From Iris pallida (taxonomy: Eukaryota > Streptophyta > Magnoliopsida > Asparagales > Iridaceae), in assembly GCA_029216955.1 (NCBI GenBank), contig JANAVB010016199.1, positions 10,955,595 through 11,019,594 of the forward strand: a stretch of DNA of 64,000 bases, read 5' to 3'. The position numbers were made by a program, and so were the translations under genes. Of this stretch, positions 23,812 to 34,512 are shown in pieces. The notes below the pieces were generated by a model. It did not search any database, was not told the origin of the DNA, and saw only the letters and a program-made list of their open reading frames with translations. Within the stretch, counting starts at the first letter, position 1; every line of letters begins with the position of its first letter.

Positions 23812-24141
23812 TTAAGGAAGATCACTATCATCCTTTTCTACATTTGGACGTGGGCCACTGTCGTCCTTCTCGAAAACACGGTCAGCAAAAGAGCCGAGAA
23901 CCTCCTTGCTGGAACCCACGAGGAACTTGTAAACGGCTATCCTCATGGCTTCTTCTTCTTCAGTCCTTCCTGGTTCGAGCAGGAAGTCCAGAATGTCTCT
24001 TGGTGGTCAGGGTGTAGAAGAACCTTCGCCTGCTTCTGCCTTCTTTGGCTGAATTGGATCTGCAGGGTGGTCTTCAGTGCCCTTCTGAACCTTCCAGGTG
24101 ATTTCAGCCTTCTTGGGTGCTTCTCCAGACAATATTTTTAT
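23812..24141 (-). pseudogene. Antisense ORF 3 in the Tat 3' region (degenerate)
   Basis: On the minus strand 110 codons run from 24141 to TAA at 23812. The first codon is ATA where an ATG would be expected (AAC-ATA-AAA), and one TGA interrupts after about 44 codons; both are single transitions from ATG and CGA. The product would be charged, with a Lys/Glu-rich first half (KKAEITWKVQKG) and a helical, acidic second half (DILDFLLEPGRTEEEEAM). A TATA-like box lies 40-50 nt upstream, and a tandem repeat array lies beyond it. Tat elements are known to carry antisense ORFs between integrase and the 3' LTR. I recognise no domain. Confidence 0.5.
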
Positions 24142-24179
24142 GTTGAAGAGTAGAAGTGTTCGTTCCTGTCAGATTCCTG

Positions 24180-24191
24180 CTATATTTATAG
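24180..24191 (-). promoter_or_regulatory. Antisense TATA box for ORF 3
   Basis: Minus strand reads CCTATAAATATAG, 40-50 nt before the degenerate start at 24141. The same spacing is seen for antisense ORF 1. Confidence 0.5.
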
Positions 24192-24223
24192 GCAGAAGTT
24201 CCTCAAATAACGAAGCGACAAAT

Positions 24224-24362
24224 TCATCCGATGGTTCGCTCGTTCATTAATACCTGACGGTTCGTCCGTTCATTACATTCATCCGATGGCTCATCCGTTC
24301 ATTTATTTACCACCCGACGGTTCGCCCGTTCATTATCACCTGACGGTTCGTCCGTTCATAAT
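24224..24362. repeat. 26-31-bp tandem repeat upstream of the antisense TATA
   Basis: Five units based on CCTGACGGTTCGTCCGTTCATT. Tat-lineage 3' regions are known to harbour short arrays that can seed satellites. On the minus strand this array occupies the upstream-promoter position of antisense ORF 3. Confidence 0.85.
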
Positions 24363-24749
24363 CTTCTATCAATTGATTAGAAAGTGGGATTCGCTATTTA
24401 TCATGTTTCTATGACCTCTGAATAAATATTAAATCTACTTTCTTTTCCTATCTATCACTTTTATTCTGACCTCTGTATAGATATTAATCTAATTTTCTTT
24501 TGAGTTCATATATGCTATTATGTCCATATTACCTCTGATAGTATCATATACTCTAAAATATAAAATAAGATTTCATTATCTATCATGTCCATATTGCATC
24601 CAGATAGATACAAATCATTGATCATAGAAGAACCATCATTTTCATTCCCATATCATCAAAAAGTCTATTACATTTTCTTAGACTTTATCATAAGTTATAA
24701 TGGAAATCTTTTACATTCTTGGATTTTCATTCTATACACCAACAAAAAC
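24363..24749. other. AT-rich spacer in the Tat 3' region
   Basis: Repeated loose phrases such as CTATCATGTCCATATTRCCTC and TAGATATTAATCTA. No ORF or signal that I can support on either strand. Confidence 0.5.
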
Positions 24750-25350
24750 CTAATAGAGATCTATTTCTTCTTTGGATCTTCTTTGACGGGTTCGTTGTTG
24801 GTGGCAGTTCCTGACTGTCTGAGTCCCGGTGACGACCAGGACAGCAGGAATCAAACTCTGGTCTTCTCTCTCAGAAAAGAGGAGAACCCCAGAGTATGGC
24901 AGCCCGAAGGCGTGTTGCTGCCAATACAACTGGTGGATTAGGAGCGGCCTCTCAGAGGAGATAGGAACGTATCCATCATTGGGATACAATTCCTAGTTCT
25001 GCCGTGAAAGGAACTCTACTACCCGATTTCTCGGGGTAGAGTTGACTCCACCGTCCAACTCTCCGTGTATAAAGGCTCTTCCTACCAACAGAGGAAGACC
25101 CTTCTATCTCACGAAGAGTTCTGAGTTGTCTGAATTGTGCGTCAAAAGCGCATGAGCTCCCTGATGTTGATGTCAGAAGAACGCTCTCCACACCATCCAA
25201 ATCGCCAATGCCAGTTCTGAAAAAAATTTCAGCCAAACTCCTGCAGAAAGCAGCAAGAAAAAAGAAATTAATCAATAGAAATGTCATTATCATTAGGCGT
25301 GCGCTGGTCAAACAAAGACAAGCGCACTGGCTAGTCAAAGACAGACGCAT
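24750..25350 (-). pseudogene. Antisense ORF 2 region, two overlapping frames
   Basis: Minus strand, ATG at 25350. 124 codons run to a TGA at 24976, including EIFFRTGIGDLDGVESVLL and a Ser/Arg-rich tail. An overlapping frame (24989-24750, no ATG) continues with protein-like sequence (YPNDGYVPISSERPLLIHQLYW) to TAG. One indel near 24980-24990 could explain the switch. The first 30 codons are hydrophobic and pyrimidine-rich (FLLINFFFLAAFC), ending TTTCTGCAG at about 25241. That is exactly what the 3' end of a plant intron looks like, so the true coding exon may begin at 25240 and join the small ORF at 25380-25544. No known domain recognised. Confidence 0.4.
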
Positions 25351-25379
25351 CCTGTTCAGTCAGAGACAAAAGCTCATCT

Positions 25380-25544
25380 TCAACAATAAAAAAGTGGTAC
25401 GCATACTATGTTGGACTCACCATCGAGATTAAAAGGTTTTGTGCTAAGGATTGGCAAACCAATGTCTGATGATGTAACGCACAAGAATACAACATCAGAA
25501 AGCATTGCTTTCTTGTTGAGAATGAAATCTTGCAAAAAGGTCAT
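25380..25544 (-). CDS. Small antisense ORF, possible first exon of ORF 2
   Basis: Minus strand ATG at 25544, 54 codons. A TATA-like TTTAAATAG lies at about 25600-25610, roughly 60 nt upstream. After the codons for NLD comes GATG|GTGAGT, a strong donor-like site (intron from 25420). The matching acceptor would be TGCAG at 25241, giving a 180-bp T-rich intron. Splicing at that donor does not keep the downstream frame; a weaker GT four bases later would. The exon interpretation is inference. Confidence 0.3.
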   Translation of the reverse strand: MTFLQDFILNKKAMLSDVVFLCVTSSDIGLPILSTKPFNLDGESNIVCVPLFYC

Positions 25545-25893
25545 TCTCAGAGAAGAAGAAGAAGAATAAAGAGATGAGTATGCGTGAAACTCAGCTATCT
25601 ATTTAAAGGGTCTAAGTGCAAGCCTATTTTTGGAAAGATCCGAGTAAAAAGCCCTCTTAACCACGGAATGAGTGTCACGTGTGCTTTGGAAGATACCACA
25701 ACATTTGAAATATTCAAAGAATGCCGTCTAATGCTCTTCATTAGCGCACGTTATTCGGAGTAAAACTAGTTTTCAGCACAAAGTTGTACCATATTTTTCA
25801 AAGCAAAGATAAAGAGGCACTGATGACCTTACATAAAAAGGGAAAAGAAGTGCAACATTTTTTTTAGAAAATAGAAGCATGAAAGGACACGCC

Positions 25894-26181
25894 CTATTTT
25901 GCGGAGTAACTGAGCTTGGCACCCAATTCCTCTACGCTATTGACCCCCATATGGTGTAACAGAGCATCGAGCGCTTCCCGCTGCTCTGCGAGGCTGCGCC
26001 CATTGGAAGAAGATGAGCCATCCAGACCAAAATGGCTCAGGAAGTTCTTGGCTAATTGTGTAGGGTCATCTTTGAACTCGAAAACTAAAGGCTCCGGTTC
26101 TTTACCCCCGAAAGTAGGGTCGCCATGGGCGTAAAAACCCAACTTTTGTGCTTCTTCCTCAGCTTTTTCCTTCGGTGTCAT
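25894..26181 (-). CDS. Antisense ORF 1 of the Tat element, intact
   Basis: A 95-codon ORF with true ATG (26181) and TAG (25894), the only uninterrupted coding-like unit in this element. The product is acidic and probably helical: MTPKEKAEEEAQKLGFYAHG, a DDPTQLAKNFLSHFG segment, a short Ser/Asn linker, then EQREALDALLHHMGVNSVEEL. A minus-strand TATATAAA lies about 45 nt upstream, just inside the 3' LTR. Position and orientation match the antisense ORFs reported for Tat elements. The function of those proteins is not known to me. Since everything sense-strand is broken, its integrity may be chance (it is short) or recency. Confidence 0.55.
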   Translation of the reverse strand: MTPKEKAEEEAQKLGFYAHGDPTFGGKEPEPLVFEFKDDPTQLAKNFLSHFGLDGSSSSNGRSLAEQREALDALLHHMGVNSVEELGAKLSYSAK

Positions 26182-26221
26182 GTTGATGCGAGATGAAGAT
26201 TAAAACTGAATCTTCTCCCCG

Positions 26222-26231
26222 TTTATATAAA
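26222..26231 (-). promoter_or_regulatory. Antisense TATA box for ORF 1
   Basis: Minus strand CTTTATATAAACGGGG; the TATA core is 41-50 nt before the ATG at 26181, leaving a leader of only 10-20 nt if initiation is about 30 nt downstream of TATA. Confidence 0.55.
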
Positions 26232-26371
26232 GAAGCTCGCCGGCGGTTCATATTCCACTATAAATTGGATGCAATCAGTCTCGAAAAATGAAGAGTCATC
26301 ATGACATTTAATAAGTTCATTTGCATATTTTCAAAGTATTTCGAAATTTTGAAGTCTTTTCAACTTTCGAA

Positions 26372-26388
26372 AACTTTGAAGGGGGTTT
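26372..26388 (+). other. Polypurine tract of the Tat element
   Basis: AAACTTTGAAGGGGGTTT directly precedes the 3' LTR (TGTAGGCC at 26389). The purine run GAAGGGGG would prime plus-strand synthesis. Confidence 0.75.
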
Positions 26389-27456
26389 TGTAGGCCTCGA
26401 AAATGAAAGTCATGCTGAGTTGATCAAAACAAAGTATAAAAGTCACGCTGGGTTGATCAAGATAATGTCTAAAATACACGCTGGGTTCTACCAGACTATT
26501 TTCTCAATATACGCTGGGAGACAGCTCATCATTTGTCAGAGTGTCATCATGACTGACAGCACGACAGTCAAAGAATGTCTTCTCGTATGCCACGTATGCA
26601 CGGAATTCGAGAGATCACAGCCGACTATTGTATGATTTTTGAAATCTTCTTCAACAAGACTCAGCCTTCACCAAGTTGGCATGCCAAAAAGGCCTTATTG
26701 TCATTTAATGCGACTGACAAAGTAATCAAATGTCAGAGATTTGGTGTCAGTCGAGGTACGTCGAATCAAGACAGCTGGCAGTCCTGCCTCAATCTTGCGT
26801 ATATTTTGAGCCTTCTGGCTCAAGTCTGCGTGTATTTTGAACTTATATGTTCCTTCCTCAAGTCTGCGTGGATTCTGAAGTTTCCTTCCTCAAGTCTGCG
26901 TGGATTCTGAAGTTTCCTTCCTCAAGTCTGCGTGGATTTTGAAGCTTTTTGCACCAAGTCTGCGTGGATTCTGAAGCTTCTTGCCTCAAGTCTGCGTGGA
27001 TTTTGAAGCTTTCTGACCTAAGTCTGTGTGGATTTCGTCTTCAACAAGTCTGTGTGGATTTCATCAAATTGGAGTATGTGGCAGCCATGCCACTGATCTC
27101 TCACCTGCGTGTCCTGTAACTTGCACACGACTCATGCATGATTGCCATGTGTCCAACAGTTACAGGCCACGTCCAGTAATTGCTCATAACCTTGCGTATG
27201 TTAAATCCTGCGTGATTTTCAACTATGCACAGGCTGTAAAGACAGTTATCTTTTCAGTTATTTTTGACTCTATAAATAGAGTTCTTTTCTTATTCATTGT
27301 ACAGATACAGAGCTATCTAAATTGTTGTTAAAATTTTGAGAGCTTTTCTTCTTCGCATCGTCCAAGGGATAAAGCGATCGTCTTCTAGATCGGTATCCTA
27401 CAGTTATAATTTTCCCAGATACACAATAAATAAAGTGAATTTATTTATGGAAAACA
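26389..27456 (+). repeat. 3' LTR of the Tat element
   Basis: 1068 bp, same ends as the 5' LTR and followed by the GCAAT target duplication. It differs from the 5' LTR by scattered, mostly transition changes plus one extra array unit at about 26880-26910. TATA box at 27270-27279. Confidence 0.93.
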
Positions 27457-27461
27457 GCAAT

Positions 27462-28540
27462 GAGAGAGATGTGTTAGGATTATTAGGGTTAGCTTTTGGG
27501 CCCGGTTAGTGGGCTTAGCTAACTAGCCAGTAAAATAAAATGAATGACAAAAACAGAAAAAGAAAACGACAACAGTAGTAGGCCAGGCTTTGAGCCAGTG
27601 GGCCGGCCATTGGAAAAAGAAAAAAGAAAAGAAAAAAGAATGGGAATATGGGCTGTGGGTTGATTTTAGGGTTGGATGTTTGGGTTTGGGCTGTTTGTTT
27701 GTTATTACTATTGTTATTATTACTATTCCTCTTACTATTATTATTATTATTATTATTATTAATAAAAAATGTTGTTCATACTATTAGTATCATTATTACT
27801 ATTAATATTTCTTAGTAATATTCATAGCAAATACTTTGCTATATATTCTATTAAGAATTATAATACTAGTATTATTAATAGTATCTATTTAATATTTTGC
27901 TAGCAGAAATATTCCTCAATAATGATTTATCTAACTAAAATTACTTTGCTAGTAAATATATATATTCAAGTACTTGTTATTATTTAAACAATATTATTTT
28001 CTAAATTATTTATTGCTTGTTAATATATATGTTTGACTAGTAATATTATACTGCTAGTCTTTATAGATAGTTAGTGATATTAGCTAGTTGCTATTATTTA
28101 GAGGCTAACATATTCTTGTCCTATTCTAGGTGGAGACATTTGAGACATTTGATTTTCAAGGACAAGACAAGTACTTGTATCTCAACTTTGCTATGCATGT
28201 TACACTAACATGTTTTAGTGTTTCACTTGCTTGTATGTCTCTTGTGTAGTATCGGGAGTGAAAACGATCACGAAGCATGTAGCCACCTAAGCCCTGGACA
28301 TATACTCGACTGCTAGTATAGAGCACATGATATATCTTATATCATACGTGACTGCTAGTATATCATTGCGTTATACCTTATGTCCATTTACTTGACTGCT
28401 AGTATAGAGTACATGATATGCCTTATATTATACATGACTGCTAGCATATCATTGCTTTATACCTTATTCCTGCTAGTACAGTGTATACTATATGCCTTAT
28501 ATTATACGTGACTGTTAGCATATCATTGCACTATACATTA
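27462..28540 (+). mobile_element. Middle segment of solo LTR J
   Basis: Continues LTR J after the Tat insertion. It holds an ATT/TTA run (about 27736-27762), AT-rich DNA with TACTAGTAATATT words, and a three-unit tandem repeat at 28308-28540. No gene. Confidence 0.75.
28308..28540. repeat. ~80-bp tandem repeat in LTR J
   Basis: Units starting at 28308, 28393 and 28471 share GACTGCTAGTATAGAG and TATCATTGC-TTATACC. The gag-only element inserted at the end of the third unit. Confidence 0.75.
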
Positions 28541-31418
28541 TGTCACGACCCGCTCCCGAATATCAGACACGAGTCGGACACGTCCAGCCTTCGTCGATGG
28601 ACACGACGAAGTAAGTTGTATAATTCTAAGGAAAACTCCAAGATACAAGATACATAAAATAACACAGCTGCTATACACATTCCCAGAACAAATCTCCACA
28701 ATCTACCAAATCAATACAATATCATCCACAGACAAATCCGGTAATCAAAATAAAATTATACAATCCTGAATACTCAAATACAAAGTACATAACAAAAATC
28801 TCTAAAACAATCTAAGAGAATATCTAACTATAACTCTAAAATTCTAAGTCTATCCTGAGGCAACTCTATCCTAGCTTCGGGCTCTGGCCCATGAAGGAGA
28901 TACAACATCATCAAGTAAACCTGCAACGTATCCTGTCAGAAAAAGAGCAAAGTACAATCCCGACAAGAAGCACTAAACAGAGTAAAACTGAAATGCATGA
29001 AAAAGGATCTACAATATAAACTATGGTACAAGAAACGAAATATGGAACTATAGTACATGAATAATGATGAAACTATAGTACCAGATCCAGAACAATGAAC
29101 TAGACTATCAGTGTAACATGCATTTGAAATAACTATCAGAGTATGCGACCGGCTGGGATAGTACAGGATATAAGAGCAAATGAATAATGGTACGACTTAG
29201 AGTCATACGTGCACGATGTGAGACCTAAGCTATTAGTCAATGCCTTGCTAAAATAGGATTGGTCACATATCTGTAGTATTTTTCTACCCCAATGTACAAG
29301 TAAAGGACACTGAACAATGAACGATGAACAATAAACAATAAGCAATGAACAATGAACAATCGTATGTACAACGTGTCAATATGAGAACATGAAGCAAGAC
29401 AGAAATACAGAGTAAAGAGTTCGAGTCGGTGTACTTGCCTTGGTATTGTTGTAGAAGTCAAGTCCAAAAGTCCAGAGAAATCTGTGTCAAGAAGACACAA
29501 TAATTCTTTAGAAGAAAATTCTAAATCCACTATTTATTTTCTAGGCTTATCCTATAAGAATTTAAAACTTAAACTTAAGGAGCTACCAAGCTAACACTTC
29601 CACCTCAAAACTATTACCCAATCTTAAATATGGCCAAGGTTCAGCCATAACTTCTTGGCCTAGAAATCAGGCCTAACTTCACAAAGCCTGCTACTAGTAG
29701 GCCCTCGAACGGTTAAGTAGACATGCTTAAAATTGTGTATTGGTCCCAACTATCAACTGGATCCACCAACCATTGTAGTATCCCTCAAAGCTTAGTTTAC
29801 AAACCTATATATGAACCAAGTCCAATTCATGTGCTCATTCCTCCAAAAATAGAACTCAAAAATATATGGCCAAGCCCACTTAGGCAAGGAACAATAACAA
29901 TATCCTATACTACCAGTTAGAAACTTGGCCTATCTTGTGGACTTGGTCTGTTAGACATCAATAATTAGGATACTAAGTTACTGGTCTGAACGCTAACCTA
30001 CTGACAACCTAATATAGTCTTAGCTCTAAGGCCTTAGTCCAATCAATCACTAAATCCCAATTGATCTTGATTTATAGGACTAAGCCTACTAACTTAGCTA
30101 ACATACTGATGGTTTTAAACTAAACTTCTTCTGGCTTAAAACCAGCAGTCTAGTTCCCCATGAAACCACACTCACCTTCTCAATGAAATCCCTATTGAAT
30201 TAATCAGTTAGGCTCTGCCAGCACTCCCATTCAATTGACTAACCAACCTATGGTCAAGAACTAAACCTGACTATGCCCAACGGCTAAGAAATCAAGACTC
30301 AACCAAATGCTAAGTTTAAACGTAACAGTTACTATGATTACCAAACATTGCATTCTTGTACCCTTGCAGCCAACCTATCATCCAATCATGCGCCCTGAAA
30401 TCCCTCCGCAACATTGTGTCAGACATGAAGTAGTAGTGTCCCTCGATACTAAGTCTGCTCCAGGCGTTCGATAGTGTACTCGCTCGACGTTTACTTGACA
30501 TCATGAAAGAAGAATTCCAAACCAAAATGCTGCAATGAGCGAAGAAAATAATACCTGAGCTCGAACAGTGTCTGATATGGACCGGTTGAGTCCCAAAATC
30601 GGCAACAGAGCCTTCCTCGACAAAACGTCAAACACCAAATGTGCAAGAAATAAAAACAATTATATGAGTTAGATTTGAATTCGTAACAACTCCAAAATTG
30701 GAGAAATTCACAGGAATAATCAAGAATTCACCAAAATAACTTCCCAATAAAAATTCTAAGAAAACGAATGTCCAGGACGCTCAAACACCATTGTCACGTA
30801 AATCCGATCAAAATCACACAGAGGCGTGATAGATGAAACACGAATATCGATTCGAAAACTTACCTAACGAATATGTTCGCGAACTTGTGACGAATCCTCA
30901 CCGCACCTCACTGCTCCTTCTGAGCCTTCCACGAAGTCCAGTTGCCGAACTCCCGATCATTTGATAAAGATGAAGAGGAACCTCGCTGCGGTCGAGAAGA
31001 TCAATCGCTCTGTTGTTTGCTCAAACTCTCGACGACAATGATCTCCACGACAGAGGTTCAGTGAGCTCTCGAGATGCTGCAATCCGCCATGGCCGGAACT
31101 GCAATCGAGTTGGCGTGAGGAGAAAGAGAAGGATTGGTGAAATTTTTGCAGAGCTTCGCCAAAGTGGAGGTGAGTAAAGAATGAGAGCTTCTGGGGTTTA
31201 TTTATAGGCGATGGAAGGAACGGGCAGGTGGTTAGGGGGTCAGCATGGGCAGGTTTAAGCGGTTGGACGGACAGGTGGCCGACGACGACAGCTGAAGAAT
31301 TTGTTACAAGGCTGTAGAAATTGGTTAGACAGTTGAGGAGGAGAAGCTTCTGAAGTTGGTGTCGTTCCGCACGTTGCATCGTCGCCTCTGATTCGAACAA
31401 ATAGGAAAAAGAAGAATG

Positions 31419-32459
31419 TGTAGGAACGAAATCGTAAAGCAGAATACTCTAGAGGGGGGTGAATAGAGTTGGCAGCGGAATAATGCTAATTAAAAATTAT
31501 TAGCAGCAAGATCATAGAATAATAATCACAACTAAATAATGTAAAGGCAGAGATAAGAAAGCAAACGCAAAGACATCGATGTATACTGGTTTCCCTCTGT
31601 TGAGGACTAGTCCAGTCGGTAGAACTCTTGCTACCAGTTGAATCCACTATTGGCAAAACCGCAAGTTTTCTTACGAAGTCCTTGCAACTTCTACAACGCT
31701 AGCTTTGATACGAAGAACTCGTCCAACTTCAATTGTGAAGAGGTATTCTTCTATCAAGCCTTCTGATTACAATTACTCAGAAACTTCTAGACCGTACCGC
31801 ACTGGCAAATCGACTAGAGGATTGTAACTGGCTTGAGATCTGAAAATTAAAGCTCGAGAAAAACTCTTTGGAAGACTGAAAGCTTTAAGTAGAGAGAAGA
31901 TTGAAAGTGAATGAGTGAGTAAAAATGATCGAAATCCATCTCTATTTATAGGAGTTCCAAAGACAGAATTCTTGCAGAATTCGGGCATAATTCGGGCAGA
32001 AATCGAAAAGCAAATCTCGGTCAAATCCGTAACTACAGGAGGACCAAGTTCCAAGGAATTCAAAAACAAAACGGCCACTAACCGAACTCTGGCCGAGTTC
32101 TGTCAGGGTTTTTCAAAATAGATTTTAGGGAATTTTGAAAACCTTTTTGGAGTTTTTGTAAATACTAATATTTTTCAAAACTAAGGACATTTTTAAAAAC
32201 ATTTTGAAATCATTTTGGAATAGCCTATTTGCCAGTACAACTCGGTGACATTGTATTTCTAGACTCAATAAAATAAAAGATTACATTGCTCAAAGAAATA
32301 CAGACTCGAACAGACAAACAACGCTTCGATCTTGAACTGAGTAGATAGCCGTTCTTGATCATGTCCAAGAGTCCGAGATGTCCTGACTAGCTCCATATAT
32401 CGAGACAGAGTTTGATCAATTATTAAAATCAGTTTGACCATATGACCAATGGGCCAACA
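31419..32459 (-). repeat. 3' LTR of Sirevirus 1
   Basis: 1041 bp. A minus-strand TATA box CTATAAATAG at 31942-31951 is preceded by palindromic GAATTC/GTTCGG words (about 31968-32105), an arrangement reported as characteristic for Sirevirus LTRs. Confidence 0.9.
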
Positions 32460-32476
32460 ATCTCCCCCATTTTGGT
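32460..32476 (-). other. Polypurine tract of Sirevirus 1
   Basis: Minus strand AAAATGGGGGAGAT directly before the 3' LTR. Further purine runs sit nearby (GGGGGAGCC at about 32630-32640, GGGAGAGAAAA at about 32586-32597), matching the multiple polypurine tracts described for Sireviruses. Confidence 0.8.
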
Positions 32477-32941
32477 AATTGACAAACTATGAATGATATA
32501 ACATCTTTTGAGATAAGATACCACAAAAATTGTTCAAAAATTGTTCAATCCCTGTATTATTCTCAAAACAAAATGTTAGATACTTTTTCTCTCCCGTTGT
32601 CACTTAGCAAAATAATTACGAAGAAATAGGCTCCCCCGTAATTAATGCATAAGCTACAACAGTGAAGAAACACAAGAAAATAATATCTCATGCAGAGAGA
32701 ATATACAAGACATAACATAGAAGTAGTTCACAGGCAGTTTATAATATAGAAGCAGATAAAGATGCATATAAAGAATAAATAAGCTGATATGAAAGATAAA
32801 CTACGCATCCCATAAAAATAAAATGATGTTCAAGAGACATCAAGAAATATCCAGTACAAGTCCTCAAAAGAAATGAACATAAAAACTAGAAAAAAAAAAC
32901 TTAGAATGTCGGAGCATTTCCAAGTGTACAGTAGACAATAA

Positions 32942-34267
32942 CTAAATCTCAAAATTAGCTAATATATCATCATCACATCTCCTCCTCCTCTTTCTCATCA
33001 TCATTAGCATGACCGGCATATCCAGAAGGACCAGCTCCAGAAGTACCAGCACTAGAAGGGGAGGAGGGACGCCAGCGTAAAACTCACCGACAAAGTCTCG
33101 AGGAGGGGCACGATCAGAACGATACCAATCATATGCGTTACCGGGCTGAAAGTAGGCATGAACAGCCTCATCCTCACAGCGGTAACCAGAAAAGGCTGGA
33201 TCTCTAGGAATAGAACCGGCAGAATGTCCAGTCTGAGCAAATCGAAGATCAGCTAGAGAATTTGCTATCGTCTGATAATGAATGACATCACGGAACTCAC
33301 GTTCGCGGGCCATATCCGTCATCGAGACGTACAAATCAGAAAGATGCTGGTGTATGCCTTCAAAGGTCATGGCATACTGCTGAGTAGGTGGAGGAAGTGG
33401 AGCAGTAGGAGGAGCTGTAGTAGTCATACTACGACGAGATAGCTTAAGAAACTTGGGCTCAGGGTCTTGAGTACAAGTTGACAGATCAATATCAAAATGC
33501 TGGAAGATGCGTGGGAGAATCATCGCATAAGAGAGATTTCTATCTCTTTTATGACAACGTCCCATCATCTGGATAATAGTCTTAGGGGCAGAAAAAGGAA
33601 TCCCCTTAAGAATATGATACATAGCAGACAGCTCAAGTGATGTGACATCATCCTTTGAAGTAGACTTCGGAAGGAGAGTGGAGTAGATGATGCGATGCAA
33701 TTCATAACTAAACAAGTTCAAGTTATTTACCTTGAACTTTCCAGAGCGAACTCGATCAGGGGCACAAAGTTCAGCTTTGAAATTAGCAAGTGTCGTGCCG
33801 TCGGGGAAATCAAATTCAGTGATATCATCAAGCGGTGCACCTTTGTTAGAAATACCAAGGATTTTTGCTAAGAGGACATCATTGAACTCGATATCTAGTC
33901 CGCCAACACGAGTACTTACGTCAAACGTGTTTAGTACGATATTGCAATAGAAAAGTCTAATGGCATTAGTAGCTACTGGAAAATAAAGTTTAACAAAGTA
34001 TTGTAACCCTAATGCCTCAAAATAAGGACGATGTTCTGGAAACACAGTCCATTTGATAGGAGCGCCTGTGCATATGGATCTCATAGAAAAGTCTCCATAC
34101 CACAGAAGGGCTTGATCTAGGGTTTGAAAATAAAACCCATCGAACGTGCCATCGCTCGATTGAACTGGTAAAAAGAGGGAATCCGTGGGTGGATTTGAAG
34201 ATGATCCTTCCTCACTAGGATTGGTCGTCTTCTTCCTCTTGAAGGGGTTGAATCCCTTAGGCGGCAT
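32942..34267 (-). pseudogene. Sirevirus ORF3, downstream of pol
   Basis: About 441 codons from the ATG at 34267 (MPPKGFNPFKRKK); upstream codons are open but lack an ATG. The N-terminus is basic with a KRKK cluster that could be a nuclear localisation signal. The body (SIKWTVFPEHRPYFEALGL-like, FYCNIVLNTFDV, AKILGI.. GAPLDDI) resembles the plant retroelement-associated proteins found beside Sirevirus pol. No signal peptide or membrane helix is visible, so 'envelope' is not supported. The C-terminus appears frameshifted near 33060: it turns Leu/Met-rich, whereas copy 2 ends in Gly/Ser then acidic residues. Its own promoter-like module lies upstream. Function unknown. Confidence 0.7.
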
Positions 34268-34512
34268 TGTGCAAATAAAGTAAATATGCACGAATTTGAA
34301 AGGAGGAAAAATACGGAGTTATACCTCCCGAGATTCAAGTATACTGTAGAGGACAACAATCTCCGCACGAATCCAAAATTTGGATGGATTTCACCACGTA
34401 GATTGGGAGAAACGAAGTAGTGAAGAACTAGGGTTTGGAGAGCTTCGCGCAACTGCTGTTGCTGTGAAGGTGGTTTTAGAAGAAATGAAGAAGAAGAGGC
34501 TCTCGGGTTCTG

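Larger units (their letters stand above)
13847..27456 (+). mobile_element. Ty3-gypsy Tat-lineage retrotransposon, complete but degenerate
   Basis: 13610 bp with LTRs at 13847-14882 and 26389-27456, an exact target duplication GCAAT (13842-13846, 27457-27461), a primer site at 14886 and a purine tract before the 3' LTR. The coding order is gag, protease, RT, RNase H, archaeal-type RNase H, integrase on +, then a 2.7-kb 3' region with minus-strand ORFs and tandem repeats. The dual RNase H and the antisense ORFs are hallmarks of the Tat lineage (Ogre, Retand and relatives). Gag-pro and pol each carry several stops, and a frame change lies at an A run near 20381-20388, so the copy cannot make its polyprotein. 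Several stops could come from C-to-T change. It is inserted in solo LTR J. Confidence 0.93.

Noticed and set aside
13847..27461. Possibility that the Tat element is intact
   Set aside because: At least eight in-frame stops and one frame change in gag-pro-pol.
29723..29920. 65-codon frame also present at 46642-46839
   Set aside because: Conserved only because both are LTR copies of one element; no coding features.
30957..31400. 147-codon minus-strand frame in the gag-only LTR
   Set aside because: It sits at the LTR TATA/leader and is only partly open in the other LTR copy (57609-57875); an LTR shadow.
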